In this document: piece by piece, positions 46,836 to 55,822 of the stretch
How positions within the stretch are numbered: position 1 is the first letter of the stretch
How the letters are laid out: each line of letters opens with the position of its first letter
Assembly: GCA_963752565.1 (NCBI GenBank)
Contig: CAVVZC010000011.1
Location: 89,014 to 153,013, forward strand
Origin: UBA11574 sp963752565
Lineage (GTDB): Bacteria; Desulfobacterota; Desulfobacteria; Desulfobacterales; UBA11574
Length of the DNA: 64,000 nt
Reading direction: 5' to 3'
The notes under the pieces: model-generated
Told to the model about the DNA's origin: nothing
Seen by the model: the letters and a program-made list of their open reading frames with translations, nothing else
The model's database searches: none
Program-made: the position numbers and the translations under genes

Positions 46836-48236
46836 ATGCATTCAACGATAATTAATCTCATGCAACCGATGAAACATTTTTTCAGGGGTGGAATTCGGGA
46901 AAGTCACGATATTGAAACCAAGCGCAGGATCATGATGCTAAATATTATCAGCACAATCGGGATCCTGAATCTCATCCCCTTCGGCATTATCGCTTTAGGG
47001 GCGGGCAACATCATGCTTGGCTATTTCGACATTACCGTCGCTCTGGCTTTAATTATCGCTCAAATACATATAAGAATTACCGGAAGTCTCGGTTTCAGCG
47101 CCTATTTTGGGGTCTGTTGCGCCGGAGCCCTGTTTTTATATCTTCTTGCTACCGGAGGCATAGAAAATTCAGGACACGTGTGGTTTTTCACTTTCCCTTT
47201 GTTCGCCGCATTTCTTTTAGGTTCCAAAAGAGGCGCCGCGGCGACATTCATCCTGCTGTTCTCCTCAGTGCTTATTCTGCATGTTCCCGGTGACTCACAA
47301 AATTTGGCTACTTACAACGCCCATTTCAAAATAAGATTTATCATGTCCTTTATGGTCGTCTTTTTATACGCATACTTTTTTGAGGCCATCCGAGAAGAAA
47401 CACAAACACATTTAGAGCAGAACATAACCGAACTTAAAAAAGCTAAAATGGAAGCCGAAAACGCCAACCTCACCAAAAGTAAATTTTTGGCCAACATGAG
47501 CCACGAACTCAGAACACCCTTGAACCACATCATTGGTTTTACCGAACTGGTTGCCGATAAGCATTTCGGAGAGTTGAATGAAGCCCAAGAAGATTATCTC
47601 AATGATGTGCTGAACAGTAGTAAGCACCTGCTCTCATTGATTAACGATGTCCTGGATCTTTCCAAGGTGGAAGCCGGCAAGGTGGAATTGAACCCATCCG
47701 ATGTCGATTTAAAAAACCTTCTGGAAAAAAGCATGGCTTTGATCAATGAAAAAGCAATAAAAAATGGTCTGCAAATATCAATTGCAATTGACGGTATTCC
47801 CGAGACTGTTACGGCCGATGAACGCAAGCTCAAGCAGATCATTTACAATCTTTTGTCCAATGCAGCCAAATTTACGTCGGACGGCGGTGTCATTAATCTG
47901 GCTGCCTGTTATCTGTCAATTGTCGACGGTCATTGGAAAAGAAGTAACGGGGATGAAATTACGCTACCGACACCCAATGACCAGTGGCCGGTGACCAACG
48001 GAAATTTTGTAGAAATTTCTGTGTCGGACACCGGTATCGGTCTGAATCCCGAGGACCTGGAATGTATTTTTGATCGTTTTGAACAGGTCGATGGATCATC
48101 CGAACGCAGATATCAGGGAACAGGTTTAGGGTTGTCTCTGGCCAAAAGCCTGGTGGAAATCCACGGCGGTCGAATCTGGGCACAGAGTGACGGGGAAGAA
48201 AAAGGGAGTACGTTCCGTTTTGTTATCCCGGTTTGA
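46836..48236 (+). CDS. Membrane sensor histidine kinase (multi-TM sensor)
   Basis: About 466 residues. Five or six TM helices at about 35-190 (LNIISTIGILNLIPFGIIAL, DITVALALIIAQIHI, CAGALFLYLLATGG, AAATFILLFSSVLILHV) form the sensor; HisKA follows (NMSHELRTPLNHIIGFTEL, His about 222) and HATPase (LLSNAAKFTSDGGVI, YQGTGLGLSLAKSLVEIHGG). ATG 46836 after AAGGAG is preferred; the frame opens at 46785. The kinase core is a close paralogue of that at 43116, while the sensor differs. Confidence 0.92.
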   Translation: MHSTIINLMQPMKHFFRGGIRESHDIETKRRIMMLNIISTIGILNLIPFGIIALGAGNIMLGYFDITVALALIIAQIHIRITGSLGFSAYFGVCCAGALFLYLLATGGIENSGHVWFFTFPLFAAFLLGSKRGAAATFILLFSSVLILHVPGDSQNLATYNAHFKIRFIMSFMVVFLYAYFFEAIREETQTHLEQNITELKKAKMEAENANLTKSKFLANMSHELRTPLNHIIGFTELVADKHFGELNEAQEDYLNDVLNSSKHLLSLINDVLDLSKVEAGKVELNPSDVDLKNLLEKSMALINEKAIKNGLQISIAIDGIPETVTADERKLKQIIYNLLSNAAKFTSDGGVINLAACYLSIVDGHWKRSNGDEITLPTPNDQWPVTNGNFVEISVSDTGIGLNPEDLECIFDRFEQVDGSSERRYQGTGLGLSLAKSLVEIHGGRIWAQSDGEEKGSTFRFVIPV

Positions 48237-48372
48237 TCCGAATGTAAAGAATCCGTGGCCAACGAATTCTGTTGTAGATAGCGGTTTTTCGAAAGCGTTT
48301 AACGAATTAGAGCACTTAAAATCATATAACAATCAACATTTAAATGATTTTCGATGATAAGAGGATAGACGA

Positions 48373-49506
48373 GTGAATAGACCCAAAATTTTAATCGTTG
48401 ATGACGAAGAAAGAAACATTAAACTTCTTAAAGCCATGCTCGTGGCTGATGATTATCAATGTTTTTGCGCTGTTGACGGGAATGAGGCCCTTAAAGCAGT
48501 AAACAATATCAAGCCCGATTTAATATTGCTGGATGTAATGATGCCTGAAATCAACGGCTACGAGGTATGCTTCAGGTTGAAAGATAATGAAAAAACGAGA
48601 ATGATCCCTATAGTAATGGTCACGGCCTTAAAAGAAAAAGAAGATCGCATTCGGTCGATAAATTCCGGAGCCGATGACTTTATAAGCAAACCGGTAGATC
48701 GAATCGAACTGCTGACCAGGGTAAAATCGCTGCTTCGCATCAAGTCATACCATGACGATCTCGTTGAAAGTTACCGGGAGCTCGCCGAGAAGAACGTAAA
48801 ACTTCAAAATTTGGAAAAAATTAAAGAGGGGTTAACGAACATGATTATTCACGATTTGAATGGTCCTCTTTCATCCATTATGGCAGGCCTCGAGCTGGTG
48901 CAAATGGATCAAGAAAACTGTTATGAAGATAACCCTGAGATAATAAAGCGATGTTTTAATAGTTGTTCGGAAATGATTCTAATGATTCGGAGCATCCTTG
49001 ACATCCACAAAATGGAGGAAGAAAAACTGAATCTGGATAAAAAAATGATACATACGGAAGAATTGATAAATGACGTACTTGTTCAGTTCAAGGAAAAAAC
49101 AGACCTGGAACAAATCTCTCTTTCCTTTTCCGGAAATGGAAATATTCCTTCCATCCAGGTGGACGGCGGCTTAATAAAGCGGGTGATGGCCAATCTTATC
49201 AATAACTCCGTCAGGCACACTCCCAAGGGAGGTAAAATTGAAGTTACTGTTGATTTTATTCCCGAAAAGGGAAACGTTTGCGTTAACGTCAAAGATAATG
49301 GCGACGGCCTGGCTCCCGAGTACCATAAAAAAATATTTGAAAAATTTGAACAGGTAACACTCAAAAAGGAGGGCGTTAATTTAGGTACAAGCGGTTTGGG
49401 CCTAAATTTCTGCAAGTTGGCTATTGAAACTCATGGAGGGAAGATTTGGGTGGAAAGTAAAGGCGAAGGTATGGGGTGCACCTTTAGCTTTATACTGCCT
49501 GTTTAG
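48373..49506 (+). CDS. Receiver-histidine kinase protein
   Basis: 377 residues starting with GTG after AGAGGAT. A receiver (about 4-120; LIVDDEERNIKLL, LILLDVMMPEINGYEV, DDFISKPVDRIEL) is linked to a HisKA-like helix with MIIHDLNGPLSSIMAGLEL (His about 158) and an HATPase (MANLINNSVRHTPKGGKIE, VKDNGDGLAPEY, LGTSGLGLNFCKLAIETHGG). The receiver-first order is typical of kinases that act as phosphorelay intermediates. It probably passes signals among the neighbouring multi-receiver proteins. Confidence 0.92.
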   Translation: MNRPKILIVDDEERNIKLLKAMLVADDYQCFCAVDGNEALKAVNNIKPDLILLDVMMPEINGYEVCFRLKDNEKTRMIPIVMVTALKEKEDRIRSINSGADDFISKPVDRIELLTRVKSLLRIKSYHDDLVESYRELAEKNVKLQNLEKIKEGLTNMIIHDLNGPLSSIMAGLELVQMDQENCYEDNPEIIKRCFNSCSEMILMIRSILDIHKMEEEKLNLDKKMIHTEELINDVLVQFKEKTDLEQISLSFSGNGNIPSIQVDGGLIKRVMANLINNSVRHTPKGGKIEVTVDFIPEKGNVCVNVKDNGDGLAPEYHKKIFEKFEQVTLKKEGVNLGTSGLGLNFCKLAIETHGGKIWVESKGEGMGCTFSFILPV

Positions 49507-49601
49507 CCCGTATCTATCACACGTTTTAGTCATATAAACATTCTTATCTGGTTAAGTGCGGTCAGCCTCACACCAACATGTTAAAACAAAGGAACGAGTT
49601 G

Positions 49602-51095
49602 ATGCTAATGGAAACACAGTTAATGAAAAATTATGAAAGAGATACTGGTGCGCCTTTCACCGACAGTCTCACAGGTTTGTTTAACCATGGATTCTTTCAA
49701 ATATCACTGGACCGCGAAGTAAAGAGGTCTAAAAGGCATGGAGACCCATTTACCCTGGCACTGATCGATCTTGATTCCTTTTCTCATTACAATAAGCGTT
49801 GCGGTTCTGTGAAAGGAGATCGGATGCTGAGGGAAATATCGGATCTTGTCATGAAAAATATCCGGCAGACTGATTTGGCAGCAAGATTTTCCGATGACGT
49901 GCTTGCTGTTATTTTCTTAAAGTCTAGCAGCCGGTCATCCCTGGCAAGTGCGGAAAGAATCAGGGAGGCTGTTGAAAAAATGTCCTGTAAAGATCTTACC
50001 ATCAGTATGGGCCTTGCCTCTTACCCCAAAGACATTGGAGATGGGCAAAGCCTTATCCAGAAGGCAAAAGAGGCTTTGATAGAAGCTAAGCTCAGAGGAA
50101 AAAATAGGGTTCATTTTTTCGAAAATAAAAAAAGATCCATTGACCAAGAAAAGCCAATTATCTTGGTAGTCGACGACGAGCCCCTTAACTTAAAATTGAT
50201 CGAAGCTGTCCTTGTCTCGGAAAATTATAAGGTTGTAAAGACATTTAACGGAGAAGACGCCCTGGGTATAGTTAAGAAAGTGGATGTGGATTTGGTTTTG
50301 TTGGATCTTATGATGCCCAACATGGACGGCTATGAGGTCTGTCGCCGTTTAAAAGAAAGTGAGGACACACGTTTAATTCCTGTTGTTATGCTTACTGCAT
50401 TGGATGACATAGAGTCTAAGATTAAAGGGATAGAGGCAGGAGCCGATGACTTTCTTAGCAAACCGGCAAATAATGTGGAACTCCTCGCCAGGGCAAAATC
50501 TCTGATAAAGTTAAAAAGGCTCAACAACAATTTGATCGGTATTGAGAGCGTCCTTTTTTCCATGGCAAACGCGGTCGAGGCCAAGGACGCCTATACTCAA
50601 GGACATGTTGAGAGGGTGTCGAATAGGGCTATGACTCTAGGAACAAAGATGGGTCTGTCAGCAAGGGAGATTGAAGCCTTAAAGTTTGGGGGTGCTTTGC
50701 ATGACGTTGGGAAGGTTGGAGTGTCTATTGATATTTTAAACAAACCCGGCCCATTAAATGCCGATGAATTCGAGATTATGAAGTCTCATGCAGATATTGG
50801 GTATAAGATTTGTCTGCCCTTAAAGAAGAATCTGGGATTGGCTTTAGATATAATACGACATCACCATGAAAAGCTGGATGGATCAGGTTATCCTGATGGA
50901 TTAAAAGGAGAAGAGATCCCGATGGTGGCCCGAATAATGGCAGTGGTGGACATCTATGACGCTTTAATAACGGATCGTCCCTACCGCAAGGGAATGTCTA
51001 GGGAAAAAGCCTTTGAAATCCTGAGAGAAGAAGCTTTGGAAGGAAAGCTTGATAATAAAGTAGTCGAACTTTTGATAGAAACCATTAGTCGATGA
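49602..51095 (+). CDS. Degenerate GGDEF, receiver and HD-GYP phosphodiesterase
   Basis: About 497 residues. A GGDEF domain (about 20-170; DSLTGLFNHGFFQ) has RFSDDVLAVIFL where GGDEF should be, so it is catalytically dead. A receiver (about 183-300; LVVDDEPLNLKLI, LVLLDLMMPNMDGYEV) follows, then a full HD-GYP domain (GALHDVGKVG, HHHEKLDGSGYPDGLKG, DIYDALITDRPYRK), which hydrolyses c-di-GMP. ATG 49602 after AAGGA is preferred to 49578. It is the last plus-strand signalling gene before the secretion genes, with which it converges. Confidence 0.93.
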   Translation: MLMETQLMKNYERDTGAPFTDSLTGLFNHGFFQISLDREVKRSKRHGDPFTLALIDLDSFSHYNKRCGSVKGDRMLREISDLVMKNIRQTDLAARFSDDVLAVIFLKSSSRSSLASAERIREAVEKMSCKDLTISMGLASYPKDIGDGQSLIQKAKEALIEAKLRGKNRVHFFENKKRSIDQEKPIILVVDDEPLNLKLIEAVLVSENYKVVKTFNGEDALGIVKKVDVDLVLLDLMMPNMDGYEVCRRLKESEDTRLIPVVMLTALDDIESKIKGIEAGADDFLSKPANNVELLARAKSLIKLKRLNNNLIGIESVLFSMANAVEAKDAYTQGHVERVSNRAMTLGTKMGLSAREIEALKFGGALHDVGKVGVSIDILNKPGPLNADEFEIMKSHADIGYKICLPLKKNLGLALDIIRHHHEKLDGSGYPDGLKGEEIPMVARIMAVVDIYDALITDRPYRKGMSREKAFEILREEALEGKLDNKVVELLIETISR

Positions 51096-51195
51096 GAATG
51101 ATCTGCCTCCAATTTTGTACAACCTTTTAAGTTAGAAGTCGTTCAATATTTTCCTTTGAATGACGGAGCGCATAGTCGGATCTAAAGGGTTTAAT

Positions 51196-53328
51196 CTAAA
51201 AACTACTTTCACGAATAAATACTGAATAGCCATACAGCAGAAGTTCCCAGGCAAAAGAACGTTTATGAGTACGATAGCGCACGTTGCCGCTTTGTCCGAG
51301 CCTGACATTTTTACGGTATTTTTCGTTAACAGCTATACTTACTCTATAGTAACTTTCAAGAAGGGTCATTTTTTTGGATGAAGGATCAGTGACAAGTGGA
51401 AGCTCTTTTGCGGCAGCAGCACCAATATCTAAAAAATTCACAGACTCTTCACGAATCGGATCCACCTGTTCGATAATGCCAGGAATGCAATCTGAATGGT
51501 CCGCAGGGTAAAACTTAACATCTTGACCAATATCCAGGTGCTTTACCTCTTTTTCTGAGACAAATGCATCAATCCGAACGTTATCGATTGCGGCGATACG
51601 TCCCAAAGCCTGATGTTTTTTTATATAGCAGCCTGGAATAAGCATCGGATCCCATTCCACCAATTTTCCGGAAATTGTCGCTTTTATAATAAGCTGATTT
51701 CGCTGTTCTGTCAGCCCGGACAATTTTTCCTCTATCGAAGCCAATTGTTTTTCCATCTCCGGAACCATTGCCCTCAGTTCTTCATCCATGGTCAACCTTT
51801 CAATGTCATGCTGAAGCTGTTTACGGGAAATTAAAAGATACTCGATCTCAGTATTCAAGGATTCTGATTCTAGGCGGGCCAAAACAGCCCCTTTTTTTAT
51901 CGTTTGTCCCCGTTCCACCAGCGTCTCTTTGAGCTGCCCTTCTCTTGGGGCATAGGCAACCTGGCTATGTACAGGTAAAAATACAGCAGGTGCTTCTTTT
52001 GTTCTCGGCAGAGGTAATATTGCCCATCCAGCAGCCAGCAATACGACAGACAGTGTCAAGCACAGTTTCAAGTTAAATTTAATTTGACTTTTCATCTTCA
52101 TCAACACTTTTATCTCCTCTATAATTGGGCGAACAATAAAGATCATGATTTCCAGAAAAAACAGGATCAATCCTAATGTCTTGGTAAACTTGTAATATAC
52201 AAGAATGGCGATACCGAGATATAGGAAAAAGCGGTAGTTCCATGCGTAAATCGAATACAAGATTATCTTAAGCTGTTTGCGTGGTTTCGGTTTTAATATA
52301 GGGCAGGGTGCATCAAGCCCCAACAGGTTTCGTCGCAAAAACCACTTTGTAAAGTGCGTAGTTTGGGAGGAGAGGTTGTCAATACCCCACAGATCGGAAA
52401 GAATATAGTATCCATCAAAGCGCATGGCGGGATTTAAATTTACAAGAAACGTCGACAGGAGTGTAGTGGAAGAAAGTAGAAAGCAGATACTGTTAAAAAT
52501 CCCCGGAGGTGTTAGTCCCCAAAGTGCCATGGCAAAAGCACCAATAACAAGTTCGACTTTTACGCCGGCAAGTGCAATTGCCAATCTTTTCCTACGACTG
52601 CGCAATCTCCAGGCATCTGTAACATCACTATATGCCATTGGAGCAAAAACCATAAAAGCAAGTCCCATGGTCGGCACTCGTACACCATAATGCTTGGCCA
52701 CAAAGGCGTGACCGAATTCGTGGGCTGTTTTCAGAATAATAATCACAATACTGTATGCGATAAACCCCTTTAAACTGAAAAAATATAGGAAGGTCGATAT
52801 ATAGTTTCCAAAGCGCTGACTCAAAAAGTACAGGCCAATACAGGCAAAGAGCAGATAAATAAATTTAGCTTGCCTAGAAACCAGAATTCTTACTCGGGGC
52901 AAGGCTCTGGTCAAAAATTCGTCAGGATATAATATAGGGATGCGAAAGTAGAGATAATGATAAACCAGCCATTTTAAAGGGCCGACTTTTTTGTCAGTAG
53001 CAATTTCAAGCAATTGCTGAGCTGGACGCACTTGAGAGTTAATCGTCAACCCTTGAAATTCTGCATCTTCGCACAGTGAAACCACTTCTTCTGGATTCGA
53101 ATTAAGAGTTGTTTGTTTAGCAAGTTCGCGCATCAATGAAAAGAGGGTTTGGCCTTGTCGGAGTCGTTGCAGCACAGCGGCCTCGCTCCAGCCGATTTTG
53201 CTGAAAATTCCTGAAACAGGGTCATGAATCACGTATGTAGGTGAACCGTCTTCTTCAAGTGGCCCGGCAAAGATTTCAATATCCGGTCGAAGGGCAGGTA
53301 ATGGTACGTCTTGATTTAAAGACAGCAT
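51196..53328 (-). CDS. M50 membrane metalloprotease fused to HlyD-type adaptor
   Basis: 710 residues. An N-terminal region of about 100 residues resembles PqqD-like peptide-binding winged helices (YVIHDPVSGIFSKIGWSEAA, LFSLMRELAKQT). A polytopic M50 core follows: KTAHEFGHAFVAKHYG (zinc ligands, about 204) and NLNPAMRFDGYYILSDLWG (third ligand region, about 300). After about residue 430 comes a HlyD adaptor with a lipoyl-type half-motif (VAYAPREGQLKETLVERGQT, IKKGAVLARLESESLNTEIE) and a coiled coil. It is last in the run with TolC and two other adaptors. No ABC ATPase is present. It may process or pass the giant surface protein encoded divergently (inference). Confidence 0.88.
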   Translation of the reverse strand: MLSLNQDVPLPALRPDIEIFAGPLEEDGSPTYVIHDPVSGIFSKIGWSEAAVLQRLRQGQTLFSLMRELAKQTTLNSNPEEVVSLCEDAEFQGLTINSQVRPAQQLLEIATDKKVGPLKWLVYHYLYFRIPILYPDEFLTRALPRVRILVSRQAKFIYLLFACIGLYFLSQRFGNYISTFLYFFSLKGFIAYSIVIIILKTAHEFGHAFVAKHYGVRVPTMGLAFMVFAPMAYSDVTDAWRLRSRRKRLAIALAGVKVELVIGAFAMALWGLTPPGIFNSICFLLSSTTLLSTFLVNLNPAMRFDGYYILSDLWGIDNLSSQTTHFTKWFLRRNLLGLDAPCPILKPKPRKQLKIILYSIYAWNYRFFLYLGIAILVYYKFTKTLGLILFFLEIMIFIVRPIIEEIKVLMKMKSQIKFNLKLCLTLSVVLLAAGWAILPLPRTKEAPAVFLPVHSQVAYAPREGQLKETLVERGQTIKKGAVLARLESESLNTEIEYLLISRKQLQHDIERLTMDEELRAMVPEMEKQLASIEEKLSGLTEQRNQLIIKATISGKLVEWDPMLIPGCYIKKHQALGRIAAIDNVRIDAFVSEKEVKHLDIGQDVKFYPADHSDCIPGIIEQVDPIREESVNFLDIGAAAAKELPLVTDPSSKKMTLLESYYRVSIAVNEKYRKNVRLGQSGNVRYRTHKRSFAWELLLYGYSVFIRESSF

Positions 53329-53377
53329 GCGGTTTCTCTTTACATATTATCTGTCACCCTAAATGGGCGAGAGTCGA

Positions 53378-53461
53378 GGATACCCCAGGTCAGAGGCATC
53401 AAGGCCGCAGCTGTAGTCGTCTACCGCAAGGCTTTGATAACGAAGGAAATGGGGTATCATC
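53378..53461. repeat. Imperfect inverted repeat between the GAF-HlyD and M50-HlyD genes
   Basis: Arms GGATACCCCAGGTCAGAGGC (53378 onward) and the reverse complement of the segment ending AATGGGGTATCATC (to 53461) pair around CGCAGCTGTAGTCGTCTACCG. It sits in the 303-bp gap 53329-53631, which contains no gene. It might be an attenuator, a REP-like palindrome or an element relic. Confidence 0.45.
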
Positions 53462-53631
53462 GGCTTTCCTAAAAGGTAAATAAAATGGGATTTCTTTTAA
53501 AATTATATATCTCATTCATAGAAAAATTATAAAAATTCAGTTGAATTCACAAAATAGTTGATAAATTATTCACATATATTGTTTTGCCATTTTATTTACG
53601 ATCATTAAGGGTGTTAATGTAATCGATAAAT

Positions 53632-54996
53632 TCAGAGCCCGAGGATATGACGAATGCTTGCCCACGGTTTTCGCAGCAACCAGTAGCCCATGCGGACTTC
53701 TTCTCCATAAACAATTGCCGAACCTTTTGATCCGACCTTGATTTGAGCTTCAGGCAATGTCAGTTCAGCTTCAGCGATAAAGGAAGCTCCGCCTTGCGGA
53801 TTATCGGATGTTTGAATTGCCACATAATTCAGTACTGCCTCATATTTAGAACTTGGATCAGCATTTAAAATGAGCTTAATCGGCTTTTGGCGATCGAATC
53901 GAATATTGTCATTTTCAGGCAAAAATATTTTCAATTTACTCTTTCCTGGCTGAAAGAGCATTACAACCCGTTCACCGATTTGAACCGGTCGGCCCCGCCA
54001 GTATTCAGGATTGTGAACCATGCAGATTCCGTCGGTCGATGCTCGGACTTCCAGATGCTTGGCATTTGATTCAGCCATCTTCAGGCGGATTTGTTCCTGT
54101 TCAAGCCGATATTGTAAGCTCTTGATTTCCTCGATGGCCTCGTCATCTCTAAAAGCCCTCACCCTGGAGCGATCATACTGTGACCTGATAATCTGTACCT
54201 GCTTCTGGGCGACTTTTAACTCCTGATTAATGATGCGGTCCTCATAAGTGAATAAAAGGTCGCCTTTTTTTACGTACTCTCCGGGATGAACCAATACTTG
54301 CTTAATTACGCCTTCCAGCGGTGCGGCGATCATTTCAGGATCTTTCGGGACTATCTCGCAGGGTGCAACAACCCGGAGGGGAATCATCTGGAAATAGAGA
54401 AGATAAATTAATAATATACCGGCAAGTGCCATTGTGAGAAGATGCATCCGAAGAGTTCCTTTATTACGCCATCGGGATAAAGGATTAAACTGCTTCCATG
54501 CCGTGCTGAAACTTTGAGCCAGCGAATTCATAATTTCACATTCACCGACGTCCCAGGCGTCCTCCCCCCAACGTTCCATCCAAAGACCGGCACGAAGTTT
54601 ACCATTTTCGATCATTGGAACCCACATGACGGAAAGTCCGGATGTTTTTTTGACCAGAGTTTGCCATTCATTTTTCTGATTTGTCGAGGAGTTGCTTAGG
54701 ATCTGCAGCGTCTTGTTTTCCTTCAGAGAAGTGATAACAGATTTCCAAAGCCTGACCAAAGGGGATTGGTGGTTGATATCTTCCTGCCCTGACACTCCGA
54801 TCAGCTTTGGGTGTTTGTTGTCAAAAGACCACAGTACGGCACGATTATAGGCAAACAGGCGATATGTGTTGTTCAAAATACGAAAATTCAGATCCTGTCT
54901 GTTTTCACTGGCAAAAAGATCATTCGAGAGTTGGTATAGCGTGCGTAGAATATTGAAGGCTTCTGCGGCAACATGAGAGCCTTTCTTTTCAGGCAT
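53632..54996 (-). CDS. GAF domain fused to HlyD-type membrane adaptor
   Basis: 454 residues. A GAF-like cytoplasmic domain (about 10-170; NTYRLFAYNRAVLWSFDNKH, WVPMIENGKLRAGLWMERWG) precedes one TM helix (MHLLTMALAGILLIYLLYF, about 186-204) and an HlyD periplasmic part: MIAAPLEGVIKQVLVHPGEY, VKKGDLLFTYEDR, a coiled coil, and GICMVHNPEYWRGRPVQIGE. A cytoplasmic sensor on an adaptor suggests controlled export. AAGGGG precedes the ATG. The gene begins 4 bp after the stop of the upstream adaptor, so both are in one operon. Confidence 0.88.
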   Translation of the reverse strand: MPEKKGSHVAAEAFNILRTLYQLSNDLFASENRQDLNFRILNNTYRLFAYNRAVLWSFDNKHPKLIGVSGQEDINHQSPLVRLWKSVITSLKENKTLQILSNSSTNQKNEWQTLVKKTSGLSVMWVPMIENGKLRAGLWMERWGEDAWDVGECEIMNSLAQSFSTAWKQFNPLSRWRNKGTLRMHLLTMALAGILLIYLLYFQMIPLRVVAPCEIVPKDPEMIAAPLEGVIKQVLVHPGEYVKKGDLLFTYEDRIINQELKVAQKQVQIIRSQYDRSRVRAFRDDEAIEEIKSLQYRLEQEQIRLKMAESNAKHLEVRASTDGICMVHNPEYWRGRPVQIGERVVMLFQPGKSKLKIFLPENDNIRFDRQKPIKLILNADPSSKYEAVLNYVAIQTSDNPQGGASFIAEAELTLPEAQIKVGSKGSAIVYGEEVRMGYWLLRKPWASIRHILGL

Positions 54997-55000
54997 GATA

Positions 55001-55780
55001 TTAATTCCCCTTGGAGTGTGTTAACAAGATTTCTCCGGTCATTCCTCCCTGAAGAATATTGCCGGCATTGTCGATTTCAGCAAACATCTGAAATGTAAAC
55101 GTATTGGATTCCATTTGTGGACTGATATGGGTTATCTTGCATTCAAAATTTTTGTTTATTCCTCTCACTTTGACATTCAGTATTTGTCCTATATCAAGAT
55201 GCCCATTGAATCCTAATGGTACATGAAATTTGGCTCGCATAATCTGATCATCAACAATTTCAATCAGCGGTTGCCCTTGCTGTACGATTTCATTTTCTTT
55301 CACCAGCAATCTAACGACCCGACCATGATAAGGTGCTCGAATTGAACATGCGGACAGTTTTTTTGAAGCTATGGATAGGTCTGCTTTTGCAACATCGAGA
55401 TCCGCCCTTGCTTTAGCAAATTCAACGTCAGAGACGGATCTCTGGTTATACAGTTTCTGATTCGTTTTATAAACCGTATTGGCATAGGCTAGTAACGCGT
55501 TGGCTTTTTTCTTGTCTGCCAAATAAAACTTAGAATCAAAATCAATAAGAACTTCTTTTTCCCTGAATTTTTCTCCCATCTCATGGTGAATTTTCTTGAC
55601 AACACTTGGGACTTCAGCAGAAAGCGTCGCACTTTTAAGAGGATGAAGAACAACAAGAATTTTTTTGCTCAATTTGTTTGCCATGTCTTCCTGGGCATGG
55701 GCTGAATAAGTATGGAACAAAATTACAGAAACAAGGATGATGACATAAAAGCAAATATGACAATTACAGATTCGTTTCAT
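55001..55780 (-). CDS. Short periplasmic adaptor protein (HlyD/RND-MFP type)
   Basis: 259 residues, shorter than usual adaptors. A signal peptide or anchor (CFYVIILVSVILFHTYSAHA) leads to KILVVLHPLKSATLSAEVPS, KIHHEMGEKFREKEVLIDFD, a short helical hairpin (YNQRSVSDVEFAKARADLDV) and SACSIRAPYHGRVVRLLVKE, the second half of the lipoyl motif. The barrel domain follows to the end. It lies 42 bp downstream of the TolC gene. It would bridge TolC and the inner-membrane parts. Confidence 0.88.
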   Translation of the reverse strand: MKRICNCHICFYVIILVSVILFHTYSAHAQEDMANKLSKKILVVLHPLKSATLSAEVPSVVKKIHHEMGEKFREKEVLIDFDSKFYLADKKKANALLAYANTVYKTNQKLYNQRSVSDVEFAKARADLDVAKADLSIASKKLSACSIRAPYHGRVVRLLVKENEIVQQGQPLIEIVDDQIMRAKFHVPLGFNGHLDIGQILNVKVRGINKNFECKITHISPQMESNTFTFQMFAEIDNAGNILQGGMTGEILLTHSKGN

Positions 55781-55822
55781 AATATTCCCAATCGCTAGTT
55801 ATTAAACAGATATTTCTGATTT

